Positions 47,701 through 59,994 are shown, counted from the stretch's first letter. The stretch: DNA of 64,000 nucleotides from Myrica gale (GCA_963930655.1 OZ005608.1:4154001-4218000); one strand, 5' to 3'. Notes: generated by a model not told the origin, from the sequence alone. Program-made: numbers and translations.

Positions 47701-48985
47701 AGCTTTTGTTTAAAGAAGAAAGGGATAAATTTAAAAAGTTTTAGTGGACATGGCATGTGACATGGTTGCCAAATCAGCCTATTGCTAATATTGTTAGATT
47801 GAATCTGCTTTGTGACACTTCATCCCCTCCCTCCCTCCCTGTGTGAGTGGATGTACTATTTGCCTTTGCTTAAGTTAATACGACTTCTTATTTTGCTTTA
47901 CCAGAATGGTTCCCGGGTCAAAAAATATAGAGGTATGGGCTCCCTAGAGGCTATGACTATGGGGAGTGATGCCAGATATTTGGGAGATAAGGCTAAGCTA
48001 AAAATAGCTCAGGGTGTTGTTGGAGCAGTTGCAGATAAAGGTTCTGTTCTGAAGTTTATACCTTACACAATGCAAGCAGTCAAGCAAGGGTTTCAAGATC
48101 TTGGAGCTTCCTCTCTGCAGTCTGCTCATGACCTTTTAAGGAAAGGGGTTTTAAGGCTAGAGGTATATGGCTTATCTTTTTGTACCCTTTTTGTTTGGGG
48201 TGGCTGGTGTTCTTTTATTGCTTAATTCCTAGTATTTTCCCACATTCCAATCTTGAGGCATAGTACCATGAGTCATTTCCCAATGCTTATACTCTTCCCC
48301 TCCCCTCCTTTCTTCCTCCGATTGAGAGGCTCAGATTGTCTGTTAAAAGCAATCAACATTATCCTAGCTTGCATTTCTGGTAAAATAATACCCAAATACC
48401 GAGGAGATTATATCGTATGAAAAAAAAATCCAAAAATCAGGATTTGAAGAATGATGTGAAGCTACAGCCAATGGCTTCAATTGTCTGGTCTACTTCTCTT
48501 TCAAGGCCTTGGATGTATGCTTAGAAAGTTATATCATCCCATTTTTCTTATTGGAGTAGAATTTCAACCATGAAAGGAGGGATATGGCGGGTTTGTTTTT
48601 GGATTGTACTGCTTTTTCATTCTTAAATGGGCGAGTGTTGGAAAAGATTGTAATAGGATATGAACCTACTTTGCAGTCTCTGTTGTTAGGGAAATTTTTA
48701 ACAGGACACTCAACCCAGTGATTTATATGCGTGTGTGTGCTGAGAGTTCCTCCACTACATCTGGTGGGGGATGTGGGAGATGTTGTTAAAGGTGGATTCT
48801 GGGGAGTAGTGTCTTTTTTTTCCACTCCTTGAGAATTGAGAACCTCTATGGTTGTCACTTTAAGGATGTAAGATTTCATAGCCTGATGTTGGTCTTTTAT
48901 TTTGTTTGTGTAGGTCCGGACAGGGGCAGCACAAGTTGAAGGTGGTGTCCATGACCTGGTTTCTTATGAAAAGAAGGCATTTTGA
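44724..48985 (+). CDS. IMPDH: Inosine-5'-monophosphate dehydrogenase
   Basis: Four exons, 44724-45716, 46374-46553, 47905-48162 and 48914-48985, all in phase 0, give 500 residues, the normal plant length. The enzyme oxidises IMP to XMP with NAD+, the rate-limiting step of guanine nucleotide synthesis, in the cytosol. The N-terminal barrel begins [16 protein letters not shown] and has [18 protein letters not shown]-pair region (about residues 110-225) includes [13 protein letters not shown]. The NAD/IMP site has DSSQGNS and [12 protein letters not shown], with catalytic Cys319. The loops [17 protein letters not shown] and MGGFLAGS bind phosphate. The flap has RGMGSLEAM. It ends LVSYEKKAF. Exon 1 is markedly GC-rich compared with its surroundings. 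Introns 1 and 2 are long (657 and 1351 bp) without recognised genes. Confidence 0.96.
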
Positions 48986-50410
48986 TATTAGCACACTCCC
49001 GTGTTCTGTATATGTTAATGCTACTCTGGCTGTTCTTGGATTTGTCTCTCTGGCGCGTTCTGCAGTGCGATTGTTACTTCAGCATGAGCAACACCCGACT
49101 TGAACAGGCTGATCTTTGAAGATCCAGCCACGTGGCTCTGTTGGATGGAGTCATTTATTTTGTCCTCCTGGAGGCAACATGTAAAAGCACCATTATGACT
49201 TTCAGCCTGAGGGGCTTCCATCTGGTTGATTTTGCATCAAGTGGGAGAGAATGACCAATGAATTTTAGGACTCTTTTGTTGCTTCTTTTTTTCTTGCACT
49301 TATTTTTCTTAATAATTTATCTAGCAATGATGAATGTAAACGTCATAAGCAACCATTGAATTTATGAAATAATGGTTTTGGACGGTGTTCTAATTCTAAT
49401 TTAGAGGACACGTTTACACATGGACTGATGCATTATGACGTTTTTATGTTCTCATAGACCTGGAATGGAATATTTCCTCAACACTTGCCCCATCTGGCTC
49501 AAGTTTGTTAACTTTAAATGTCGATGCTCAATTACTAGGTGCTGGCCTGAAATTGTCTCTTGGGAACGATGGGGACAACACGTGCTAAAAGTTGCTGTGT
49601 CAACTGGCCTTCCAGATGAAACCTGCGAGTCATTACCTGTCTGAATCAAATCCTTGTACAACAGAACAGAGTGCGCCATACTCTGTTTCCTTGCGCCCTT
49701 GCCCAGAAAAAAAAAAATGCATCCTTAATTTCTCTTGAGTATCATTCGATTACGATTTGGTCGTGCGACACATTTGGCCCAGAATACAATTTTGATGGAC
49801 CAAGTGGTGAGAATCAATTAAATTGGTTTGTAAAGGTGTGATTAGTCCTTTGATAAGAAGTCAGGCATGCAAGATGCTCCCAGGGAGTTATAGACAACCA
49901 GGTATGGAGGACAATATTTTGTCCATGGCAGAAGAAAAGAGATTTTTGGACAAACTATTTTCTTTTTTCAATGATTCAGTAAACGCTGCGGCTGGGAGTA
50001 TAAAACGACAATCACAAAAAGTACACAGAAAAGGGGTGGAGATAGAGAGGAACAGAGTGCCATGGTACTCACATGTAGTCGGCACACGGTTCCCAAAAAA
50101 AGATTGTAGTGGCCGTACAATCTTTTTTGCTACTGCAAGTTATAAAATCTTATGTACAAAGGAAGTCTATCACAAAAAACCACCTTAGATATAAACTAAT
50201 GTAAATTTAGTGAGAAAACTATATCAAGGATGTGAAAAAAGGGGCATCCAATATGCCTTCAAATACCGGTTTTAGCTCCACTGTCGATCGTTCAATCCAC
50301 CGACGCATTTACCATTTGTCTCCAGCTATAGACACCAAGTCAGGCACAAGGAAGCAGGCACATAGCAATTCGTTGCAGCTGTTTGACATGGGATGCAAAT
50401 ATATTCCAAC
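48986..50410. other. Convergent 3' flanks of IMPDH and kaurene synthase
   Basis: IMPDH 3' UTR followed by spacer up to the convergent ent-kaurene synthase stop. Short open stretches near 49435-49644 and 49823-50188 are unrecognised and lack splice context. Confidence 0.45.
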
Positions 50411-53400
50411 TTAAACTTGCAATTCTTTGATAACAATGGGTTCTTCAACTACAGCCTTTACAGCATTCATCATCTCATGTGAAGTGAAGCCGTCATCCTT
50501 CATGTAAAATAGGTGCAACACTTTGGTCATTTTCCAGAACAAATCCTTGCATGCTCTTGGAACCATGCTACCCTTTTCCTGCAAAACTAGTCCCAGCAAT
50601 TCTCTCCTCTTACTGACAATAGTAGCTCTCATCTCCTTAATGGCCTCTTCTTCTGTAGCAATACCACCGCCGTGAATTATGAACAATGATAAAGCATTCA
50701 GTTTCCCTTCCTCAGATTCCCTCTGTAACATAGTCAACAGAGATTACTAACTCCAAAAATGTACCACAGCGGATGAAAATTACTACCTTTTTTCCTTTCT
50801 GGTGTTTGGTTGTTTGGGGAGGGGGGGGGGGGGGGGGGGGGGTTCTAGTACCTTGAAACTCTGTATATCATTGAGAAGACGGCCACAAGTGCTCATAAGC
50901 TCAAACAATTGATGGAATTCTGGAGCTCGAACAGCCTCTTCTGATAGCTTAGGTCCAACAAGGTAGAGCGCTGGGAGGACGATAGGTCCTAAGGCGAACG
51001 ATACATATGCATTTCTCATATACTCGTCCATCCTCGGCACTGACTTGTGTCTCACCCACTCAGCTTCCTTCAACATAGACTTGAGCAAATTCAACCACTG
51101 CATTGAAAGAATGCCTCACGTCATCTCTGTTTGAACATGTTAATATATCCCATAGGAGAAACCTCTCAAAGATTTCTTTTTCTTTTTGATTTGTCTTTTC
51201 TTCTTTTTTCAGATAACATCTGAATTCACATTTCAAGGCAGTCTCCATAGGAGTTGAAAACGAAATATCATAACTCACACATAACCACTATTTCCATGGC
51301 TAATATATAAACTAACATAGAAATATCTTTAGATTACATCCAACTGGCAACTTCCTTTTTTGGGTAAGTTACTTAAAAGAGTGAAGTAATTACAGCAGAG
51401 CCTCAGGGGAGATAGAATGATGCTATTTGGAAAGCCTTAAAACGGAATATACCCAAAATGACTAACAGCAACAATATGTAGAAAAGGTAAAACTTCATCT
51501 CACAATGTCAATTATGTCGCGTATCACATTACGCCTTTGACATGCAAATGCTTTGTCTCCAATCTCACAGATTGTTTTTTGAAGCGCTGAAAATAGAATC
51601 TGAACTTTCTCAGAACAACAATCAGTGCTGACATTTACATCCCACCTGCATTCAGTTCCTATAGCATCATCAGCTTCATACCGTAAGAACTACTTAAGAG
51701 CCTAAACAGAAATCACAGTGTAGTGAGGGATTCAATAAAAGCAGAAAATTAGCGAAACATACTTTTCTACCAGTTGTATAAGGTTTAATAGTTCCTCTTC
51801 AGAACCTCCAATGTCAAAGAAATCATCAACCACTGTTGTAAGCACCCCATTTTTGGCCCATGATATGCGGGCATCAGAAAGTTCAGGAGAAAAAAGCGTT
51901 GCCCCTGCAGAGAAGTAACAGTAGGCCAGCTTCTGCCTGGCAAACTCAAGCTTGTCTAATCTGTTCTCTATAACCCACCTGCATGCATGAGAATGAAGAT
52001 CACACAAATAAAAGATGACATTCTGTTTCTATTGGCAATCAATGCAAGAAGCTGCCTCAATGCCTGACAATCACATCAACTGTTATTGACACAGGGTCAA
52101 ATAGGAACCTTTAGTGACAAGTAAAAGCCTAAGAAAACCGAAAGTTGCTTCTAGTTCAGTGTACCAACTTATCCTGTTGCACGAGCGAAGCTCTGCTTAA
52201 TCAAAATTCTGAGAAAATGCCAGTAATGATGTTGAAGTTTAAGTTCTTCAAAATTCTAATCAAAATTCACAGATACACACCTCGCAAGATGTGTAAGTTC
52301 TTCATGATGCATCGATTGACAGATGTTGAAATCTTCCACTGCCAGCTTCAAGAAATCTTCATTGCCAATATTTGAACAACTGGCATAAGAATAGTAAAAG
52401 GATAAAGCAGTAGATCAAACTAATACTGGTGAATTCTTTACTGGAGATAAAATATTCATAGAGAGAAAAGAACGGAAGATAAAGAAACCACTGCAGTTTT
52501 ACCTATATGAAGTTTTTAAGATCCTTAAACTATTTTTGTTGTAATGCTCAATTGCTCTCCTGTTTGATAACCGTTCCAAATCCGCATAACAGGGAAAATT
52601 AAGAGCGTCATCCACCTGAAATGATCGAGGGTTGCTCTTTTCTGGGAGTTACCTTGGATTATAGAAACGAACATAGATTCAAAACGAAAAATGTGAAATG
52701 TGCTTTATTTCAGGAAACTACCTCTTGGCCAAGGTATCTGTTGAGACCATCTGCGTAAATTGAACCATTAGATAATTCCCGTCTCAGGAAATTTCTTGTC
52801 CATAAATTCTGTTTTTCCAGAACTGATTCATTAGGATGTATGACGAAGTCTGAAGCCCGAAATAATTCCAAGACAGCACCAACGTCCTTCAAATATCCTC
52901 CAAGGGTGCTGGAGAAATGATGCTCTTCTGAAAGTCCAGTAAATGGATCTGCAAAACCGAATATGGAGATTAAACCTTTCCTGACCAATCAAAATCTTGC
53001 AGGAAAAATCTCCTAAATCATAAAGTTCCTACCAGAAGAAACATCATATCCATGAACACGTAATAACCGAAATGCCATTGCACAGGTTGCAGTATCTTCA
53101 AAAATTTCTTCCTCGCCCTGTAGCCAGTATCTGTTTGTGGGCAATTCTCATATTTCAAAACCAATGATAATTGTATATGATCTACAAACTCAAACTGATG
53201 TATGGATTAAAATTCACTGAAGGCAATAGGATGAATTAACTATTCTTCCAAGTTACTACCTAATGTGCATACTTGGAGCATTCATTTGAAAATGACATTA
53301 CCTGTATGTTTCATCCAATACACTTTTTATCTCGTTCTTGAAATGCCGATCAATTCCCAAGCTTTCAAGATTGTCAACCATAGAAAGACGAGCATACATA

Positions 53401-55308
53401 TCTAGTGGATAAACCGTAGGAACTGGAAAACAGAAATTGAAATAACCAATTAGCTATTGGAAAAATCAGAAACGTAACTGAAAAAAATAGCAAACAATAG
53501 ACAAACATGGAGAGAGGTACCTGCATTTCCAAACTTCTCCAGAAGTGAGCAAAGGTAAGTGAGGCAGCCAGAATTCTGTAGGTGACTAAAAGCAGCAGCT
53601 GTAGTGGATGGTGAATTAAACAGTGAGCCATTCTTCCTTTGATGTTTCATGACCATTGCCCAGTCCTGTGATTTCCCCAGTCCCTCTGAGACATATGCTA
53701 AGTAGGTCCTTCGACTTTCCAAGTTGCTTCTATAGCCTCTAGAACTATATGTAGGATGTTTCAGTAGGGAGAATTTAGGGGCATCATTCGGAACTAAAAT
53801 GCTTCTTTCTCTTTCTACTGCTATTCCATAGCATTTAAGGAGAGTTTATTTCGTATAGGAACAGTAATATCATTCAATTCTTGATCAAGCCTGCACTGAC
53901 AAACCAAGCGAACTAACCAATGTAGTTTGAGCAAGGTGGCTCAGCTTTAGAGGCCAGTACCTAACTTGACTTGGGTTGAACCCAGTAGCTTTACAACCCA
54001 AGTGTGAAATTATAAAACTTGCAACTTGATTATTGTTGTCAAAGGCATTATTCCAAAACAAACACAAAAATGTAATTGAATACTAAAGCTGAAGAGAAAC
54101 CAAAACTGGATTTGAATTATACCTTTTAAGCTCCAATTCTGTCTTGCGAACCCAAGCATCTAAATTCATTGCTCCCAGAGGTATATTCATATCCATATTT
54201 TTGGCACCCTTGATCATTGCTGGAAAGATTATATCAAATCCAATAGGAGAAATTTGCTTCTCATCAGTAGCTGCAGCTATATTGGATTCAAGAAAGAAGA
54301 GACCTGCATAAAGAGATATTATCAAGCTATTGAACATCAATGAAGAACAATTACGAAAAAGAAAAGCAGACGTACCATTGTTCATTTGTTCTTCACCAAC
54401 ACCCCATTGCTTGAGTGCAAGAATACACGCTAAGGTAGATAAGAGAGCATCTTTAACTAAAATGGGATCACGATTAGGAAGACCCCATGAGCCATCACAG
54501 AATTGATTATCCAACAACCAATTTACACACTGAGGGAAAAAGGGGGTCTGCGGGGAATCTGGAGAAGGAACCATTGCCACCCACGCGGTGTCATAGGAGG
54601 AAACAGAAAGCTCAATTTTATCAAACATTTTCTTAATTCTTTGTTTAGTCCCCTCAAAGCACTGCATGTATTTTTCAGGCATTCTCTTAGATACCATTTA
54701 GCGGAATAAAATGACACAATGGAAATAATTTAACTGAATGAACGATAATCATACCAGAGCAGGAGTCTTCGAGTTTGTTCCCAAATTTGATTCCCGAACC
54801 ATAGAAGCTGCTTGTGAACACAAATTTCCACCACAGTAAAGGGGCATGCAATACCACAAATTGAACACATTTTTCATCAAGCAAAACGTAAATATAGAGA
54901 GGTAACACTCCTCTACATATATCGATAAGGTTATTACTTCCCACGTCTACATTAACATGGAACAGATATTTCTCATACTAACAGCAAATTTTCATCTATA
55001 AATCCCGATTCTCCGTCTAACAGGCATTCACACTTTCTTGTTCTTTAAAAGTTGCTTCAAATTTCAATACAATACCTTAGCTAACACAGTAAATGTTGTA
55101 TGAACTTTAAAGCCAAGACCCCACGAAAGTTAATTGAGATAGAAAAGGTTCAACGCAAGAGCGAAAACCCAGTAAAAGAAAGTTTTGCATGGTCCAGGAA
55201 GCAAGCAACCCACAGAAGCTCGGGGGAGAGAGAGAGAGAGGGAGAGAGAGGGGAACCTGAAGCAGAGGAAGTGGGACACCAAGGTTTGTTGAGGAGGGAA
55301 ACAGCCAT
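50411..55308 (-). CDS. KS: ent-Kaurene synthase (class I diterpene synthase)
   Basis: Fourteen minus-strand exons, 5' to 3': 55257-55308, 54755-54807, 54376-54685, 54123-54303, 53521-53738, 53302-53422, 53033-53130, 52722-52948, 52503-52615, 52281-52379, 51763-51978, 51504-51645, 50852-51097, 50411-50722. All junctions are in phase and give 760 residues. It converts ent-copalyl diphosphate to ent-kaurene, an early gibberellin step in plastids. The Ser-rich N-terminus fits a transit peptide. The vestigial class II part has [16 protein letters not shown] and [11 protein letters not shown] but no DXDD. Class I motifs are DDFFD (507-511) and NDIQSFKRE (651-659). Ile614 in [11 protein letters not shown] is the residue tied to kaurene rather than pimaradiene formation. 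The third acceptor (AAG, 54686) is less typical than the others; a CAG further in would shorten the protein by eight residues. Confidence 0.93.
50816..50843. repeat. Long poly-G tract in KS intron 13
   Basis: A near-uninterrupted G run of over 20 bases follows GGGGA on the + strand. It begins about 8 bases inside the intron after exon 50852-51097, so the KS transcript has a poly-C run right behind the 5' splice site. Length is probably unstable or mis-sequenced. Confidence 0.85.
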
Positions 55309-55398
55309 GGTTGTGCGGATATGAGGTCAGTCTGGTCAGAGTTTGTTGTACTTCAAGAAGCATGTGACCGACTGAGGGAGAGAGACATCGAAATGGGG

Positions 55399-55410
55399 GA
55401 TATATATAGC
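55399..55410 (-). promoter_or_regulatory. Putative TATA box of ent-kaurene synthase
   Basis: The complement reads GCTATATATATC, about 90 bp upstream of the KS start codon. A (GA)n tract at about 55224-55250, just inside intron 1, is a common companion of plant promoters. Confidence 0.5.
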
Positions 55411-55877
55411 TGGGAAGTAGGAATGAGTTGGATAGTTGCGATTAGGACAGGTCGTTAATATAACCGAAGTTGGAACTAAGGGACTTTCCAGCCAAGGAAA
55501 AAAAAATTAAGGGACTTCCCAAAATTTAGGTAGTACGACGACCAGTTGACGAAGTCTGTGCAACTGTCCCATATATTAAAATCTTGCTCTCTTCCAGATT
55601 GAAAAGGATTGAGAATTTGCCTAAAAAAAACCAAAACAAAAGAGGAGAATTTGTCTTGGTCCCATTTCAGAACCTTTTGCATATCCAAATTTTTTCTTGA
55701 GATTCCCCTGTTACTTTTTTTTTGTTTGTCCTTTCCTTTCTAATATTCGCTTAAGTTGTTCAAACACATTTTCATTGTTTACGACAAAGCATTCTTTTCT
55801 TAAAAGCCAGAATGTGTCTTCATGGTCGTCCTCCATAGCCAGTACCCTACCCCCGCCTGCATGCGATGCGACCCAAG
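55411..55877. other. Kaurene synthase upstream region
   Basis: Distal KS promoter and spacer. No second gene is seen; the open stretch at 55697-55933 runs into a poly-G tract and is spurious. Confidence 0.45.
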
Positions 55878-56611
55878 CAGGGGAGGGGGGGGGGGGGGGG
55901 GCGGGAGGGGGCAGCCGCCCCCCTCAGTTCTAAAAAAAATAATTTATAGGTATCTCGAGCTTGTCCGTTGATTCAAAAAGCTGGAGTTTAGTTCCTCAAG
56001 GTTTGTGACGTGTTCCCATTTAGCTTGCATAAAGTTCTTTACTGCGAAATGTCACTACAGTTCGTTCATCCAGGAAATATAAGAACGGGAAGTTTAGTGC
56101 ACACCACCTGTTTGTATATATGATAAGTAAATTCAGTAATGGTATTTCAAATGCTAATGAAAAGTTTTCTCTCATTGGCTCAAGCTGCATAAAAATAATT
56201 GCAAATACTTGAAAATCATGACATGGAACACCTGAGCTGGAGCTGCAATTCCCAATGGTTCATATTTACCCTGTGTTGAACTGCTATTTTTTATGGTAGG
56301 ATGCATATAGATCATCTTCACTTTCCTTGGACCTTATGCAATTATCAGGCTTCCCGATAGGAGTCAGTGAATGATAATGTGCTATAATCAGTTAAGATAT
56401 TTGGGGATGGTTATATGTGTTTATAGAAGAGAAGATTCACCTTCAATAGGGTCTTCTTCATTATGGGGATGAAACCGTGCAACATCTTAGTTGATTGATT
56501 AAACCTCTTCTTTGGGATATTGGAACACTCAAAGCATGCTTAGTGAACAAATTAATATAAACTGTCTGGCTCCGCCACTGCCCCTATACAAAATTCCTGA
56601 CTCTGCCACTG
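55878..56611. mobile_element. Non-autonomous hAT element (734 bp)
   Basis: The left end is CAGGGGAGG, followed by a long G run and GGGCAGCCGCCCCCCT. The right end is GACTCTGCCACTG, whose inverse CAGTGGCAGAGTC matches the left end loosely. An 8-bp target duplication GACCCAAG occurs at 55870-55877 and 56612-56619. A second end-like motif GGCTCCGCCACTG lies 32 bp inside the right end, suggesting a nested or alternative terminus. No coding capacity is seen. Confidence 0.72.
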
Positions 56612-56789
56612 GACCCAAGCTGTAAACACCAATCTGAACTACCACCCACAAAATAGATCATTTCTAATGTCCACTCAGATTACACCAACCCATGAGATCT
56701 CACAAAATTCCACTACCGATTGGGAATTTGGGACCCAAGCAATACTGCGCGACCATCAAAGACTATCCAAACACAAATCTTTGACTTCC

Positions 56790-56992
56790 CCAGTTGTGTT
56801 TGAGTGTTAAAATTTTGAAGAGTTTAAAATTGTAAGATATTGAATTTAGTAAAAAAGTGAAGAAAAATGATTTGAATGAATTCTTTATATTTATTATAGT
56901 GAAAATAATAATTTGATGGAAGAGAGAAATTATATTGTAATTATTTTATTATATTAAAATGCTAAAATTTTAATAAACGAATACAACCAAAA
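56790..56992. mobile_element. MITE-like repeat, TGTTTG-ended family
   Basis: Begins AGTTGTGTTTGAGTG and ends AAACGAATACAACC. The interior has 'gaatttagtaaaaaagtgaag' and 'gagagaaattatattg', matching the copy at 37411. The ends are imperfect inverses. Confidence 0.5.
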
Positions 56993-57239
56993 TTGAACAG
57001 CACTAACCTAAATAATACAGGCACCCATTCACCAAGGAATCATATATACCAAGTTGTAAGACAACTGTTAAGAACTCATTTTTATTTTTCCTTCTGTTCT
57101 CACTCAGAAAATATTCCCAATTTAATATCATAAGAAACTCCTCAATAATAACATACTCGCTAGAAAATGGGGCAGTGCTAACTCATTTTAGATGAAAATG
57201 AATCGAGTTCTATTTTTTTTTTTTCTAAATGAATCGAGT

Positions 57240-57660
57240 TCTACTTGGTAGTTAAATAAGGCATGTTCGTTACAAAAATACTATAGAATACAATAGGATT
57301 CAACAAATGTGTAAAACGAATATCTAAAATCTACAAAATTCATACACGAACATCAATACTTTTTACACAATCTCAAATAACTTTTCATACAAACTCTAAT
57401 ACATTTTTTTAAAAAAATTACATCAAATATTCTCTCTATACTTTTCACCTAACTCTAATATTTTTTTATTAAATAATTACATCAATTCATCTCTATTTAT
57501 AATTTTTTATAAACCTTAACAAACATTAAATACTTTTAAAATTATTAAACAATTTTTATATAAAAATTTATAAAATTCCGATTTACATAAATATTCACAA
57601 TTATCATCGGAATCTTTAAATCTTTAAATCTTTAAATCTTTAAAAACAGGAACATCCGGT
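57240..57660. repeat. AT-rich dispersed repeat (about 400 bp)
   Basis: Another copy of the G-poor family at 18030-18400 and 59995-60300, opening GGCATGTTCGTTACAAAAA. It contains a small tandem run of ATCTTTAA repeated four times near its end and closes with GGAACATCCGG. Non-coding. Confidence 0.55.
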
Positions 57661-57925
57661 AAATTGGAGTTTGATTCCAGGGCTGCGAGCTGCGATGTGT
57701 TTGTAATTGCTTTCCTAAAGGTGACAAGTTGGTTGAAGTATCCACAACTGCAGCAGTGCAGATCCCTAAAAGTTACTACCCATCTCTTGTGCGGTTCTTG
57801 TTGTTCGGTTTTGGTGTTTTTTTGAGAGTTTTTTTTTTGTATTTTTAGAATTTTTATGTAATGTTTAACTTTTTTAGTATGCGTGTTTTAATTATTTTTA
57901 CTTTTACGTGAGTTAAAAATAATGT

Positions 57926-58250
57926 TTGGTTGTAGAATTTTTTATACCGAGAATTCTACAAATCGTAGTAACCGAACAACTTAAGTTTGCCTTCCATAGC
58001 ATAAGCGAGTCTTCCTTCTCTCCAAAGTCTTTTCAGTATAACCATCTGTCTGATCTTCGAGACACTATCGCCAATCTCTCAGCCCTCCCTTCTTGGTCGG
58101 CTGTTAAAGTTCATCTATCTGGTAATCGATGTGCGCACGAGCTTGCGCAATGGGCGGCTTCCTTTTACCTAAAAGGGGAGCATCTTGGCCGTGTTATCTC
58201 CAACTCTATCTTAGATGTCGGTGGTGGGAAAATACCCACCTTGAACGTCT
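57926..58250 (+). pseudogene. RNase H-like fragment (non-LTR/LINE type)
   Basis: The open stretch contains LSDLRDTIANLSALPSWSAV followed by GNRCAHELAQWA. This is the C-terminal half of the RNase H-like domain that follows reverse transcriptase in plant non-LTR elements and is also found in stray host copies. No reverse transcriptase, start or poly-A tail is identifiable nearby, so I call a fragment. The open frame runs on to 58480 only by chance. Confidence 0.55.
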
Positions 58251-58448
58251 TTTTCTTTCGTTGTAAAGTAAGCTTTTCTGAGGGGAAAAAAAAAACAACC
58301 ATCCTGTCTCTTCACGTCAAGTATGATGCGTGTGGGAACTCATCTTGTACATATCCTGTGTGGTTGGACCTGATAAAAAGTATGTGGTTTTCCGCCATTA
58401 ATGAAGCTAAGAAACATCACTTCATGTGGGGTATGTACCATGTCTATA

Positions 58449-58550
58449 AACTACCTCTTGGCCAAGATAACCCGAAATAATTTCAATACAGTGTCCATGT
58501 CCTTCAAATATCCAACAGGAATGGAGACATGATTTTTTCTTCTGAAAGTT
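58449..58550 (-). pseudogene. Fragment of a second ent-kaurene synthase copy
   Basis: About 100 bp aligns with KS exon 8 and its donor. CTACCTCTTGGCCAAG matches the exon end at 52719-52734. CCCGAAATAATTTC and GTCCTTCAAATATCC match 52857-52900, and CTTCTGAAAGT matches the region near 52925-52935. About 118 bp of the exon is missing between the two blocks and several bases differ. It lies about 3 kb upstream of the intact gene and has the same orientation. No other KS exon was recognised around it. Confidence 0.75.
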
Positions 58551-59597
58551 GCGTAAGTGCACGGATCAAACTCAAACTGACACTGGTTCAAACATGAACC
58601 GAAGGGAGGAGGATGAAACTGTCTTTCTCAAACGCTACTGCCTAATACACCACAAATTGGTTGATCTATCTATAAATGGCATATACATATGCGTTTAAGG
58701 CCAATTTAACGGGCCTTCTTTCAAATGAACAAAGAAGAAGCCATGGAAATAGGCTTAATTAGCGTGGAAACCGGAACTTGCATAACCTAAAATCACTTCA
58801 TTTTTGGTTCTGATAACTATTTTGCTGTTTTCAAGCTGTAACAAGTATAATTTCACTATTCACACTGCTACAAAAATTTCAACACTTTCTCAACTAAATA
58901 CTTTCGTAGATAAAATAACCTGTGAATCGTTGATCAAAGGCACAAATATTTAAATTGTTACATGTTTTATGAATTTAGCTAATGTAGTATGAAGACGAAT
59001 AAAAAAAGATAATAGATTAAGGTGATGCTCATTTGGAAGAAATTTATAGTGTTCTGATAAAATTGTGAATATTTTAGGTGATGTTAAAGCTGTATTGACA
59101 TGCGTGTAGAAATTATTAAAAGATATTGATATTTGTAAAAAAAAGTAATAAAGTGTTATATTAGAATACTGTGTTTTGTGATGTTTGACATGTAAATATA
59201 AAAGTAGGATGCAAATCCTAAAAAAAATACTTAACCGAACATGCCTAAAATTTTGGGTAATATGAGGTCGAATTGATCATTGAAAGATACAAACATAATA
59301 TATGGTGAAACCGTAAAGATCCCAGAAAACAAATCCGAATTGACAGAAAATCGTAAATACGGCCGATTTAAGATTAAAGTATATTGGAATCTGACGCTAA
59401 AGTCACTAGTAATTACCGTTATTCTCTATTTTGGATTTCGAACCCGTAATTATAGGACGAACTTAAAAATTAGGGCCCTTTCAATTCGAAGTAACCCAGT
59501 TGGATTCGCTCGACGGGTGTTTTTTTTTTGTTCGGCTAAGAGGCAATGGGCCGCCCATTGGCACCCCAAACTTTAGTGTTTTTTTTTTTTTTTGTAA
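58551..59597. other. Intergenic, no gene seen
   Basis: AT-rich spacer after the KS fragment. 59010-59250 has phrases like the TGTTTG-ended repeat family ('gtgttctgataaaattgtgaatatttt', 'aaccgaacatgcc'). No coding exon is seen. Confidence 0.4.
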
Positions 59598-59974
59598 TTT
59601 GACAATTTGGTCATTGTGTTTATATCTTTTTGGCAAATGAGTCCTTCATTTTTAAATTTCAAATTTTTAGTCCTTAAATTTTTTTTGTTTTACGAAAGGA
59701 TCATTCCGTCAGTCTGTCGTTCATATACTTAACGGAGTTCTCTGACACGTCAACAAATTTGTACCGGTCGACCGTTTCATGTACTGGTCGACCGCTCACT
59801 TTTTACACATATATCCGGTCGACCGCTTCAAATCCGTTAAGCATATAAACGACAAACTAACGGAATGACCATTTCTTCAAACAACGAAAATCCAAAGATT
59901 AAAATTTTAAAATTTGAAAGTGAATAACTCATTTGACAAAAGGGTATAAATTTAAGGACTAAAATGTCAAATTC
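59598..59974. mobile_element. Mutator-type MITE (about 377 bp)
   Basis: The left arm starts AATTTGACAATTTGGTCAT and the right arm ends AGGACTAAAATGTCAAATT. The centre carries CGTTCATATACTTAACGGA and three GGTCGACCG motifs. Same family as 27282 and 43742. Poly-T runs at both flanks hide the exact target duplication. Confidence 0.68.
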
Positions 59975-59994
59975 TTTTTTTTTTTTCTAACTCC

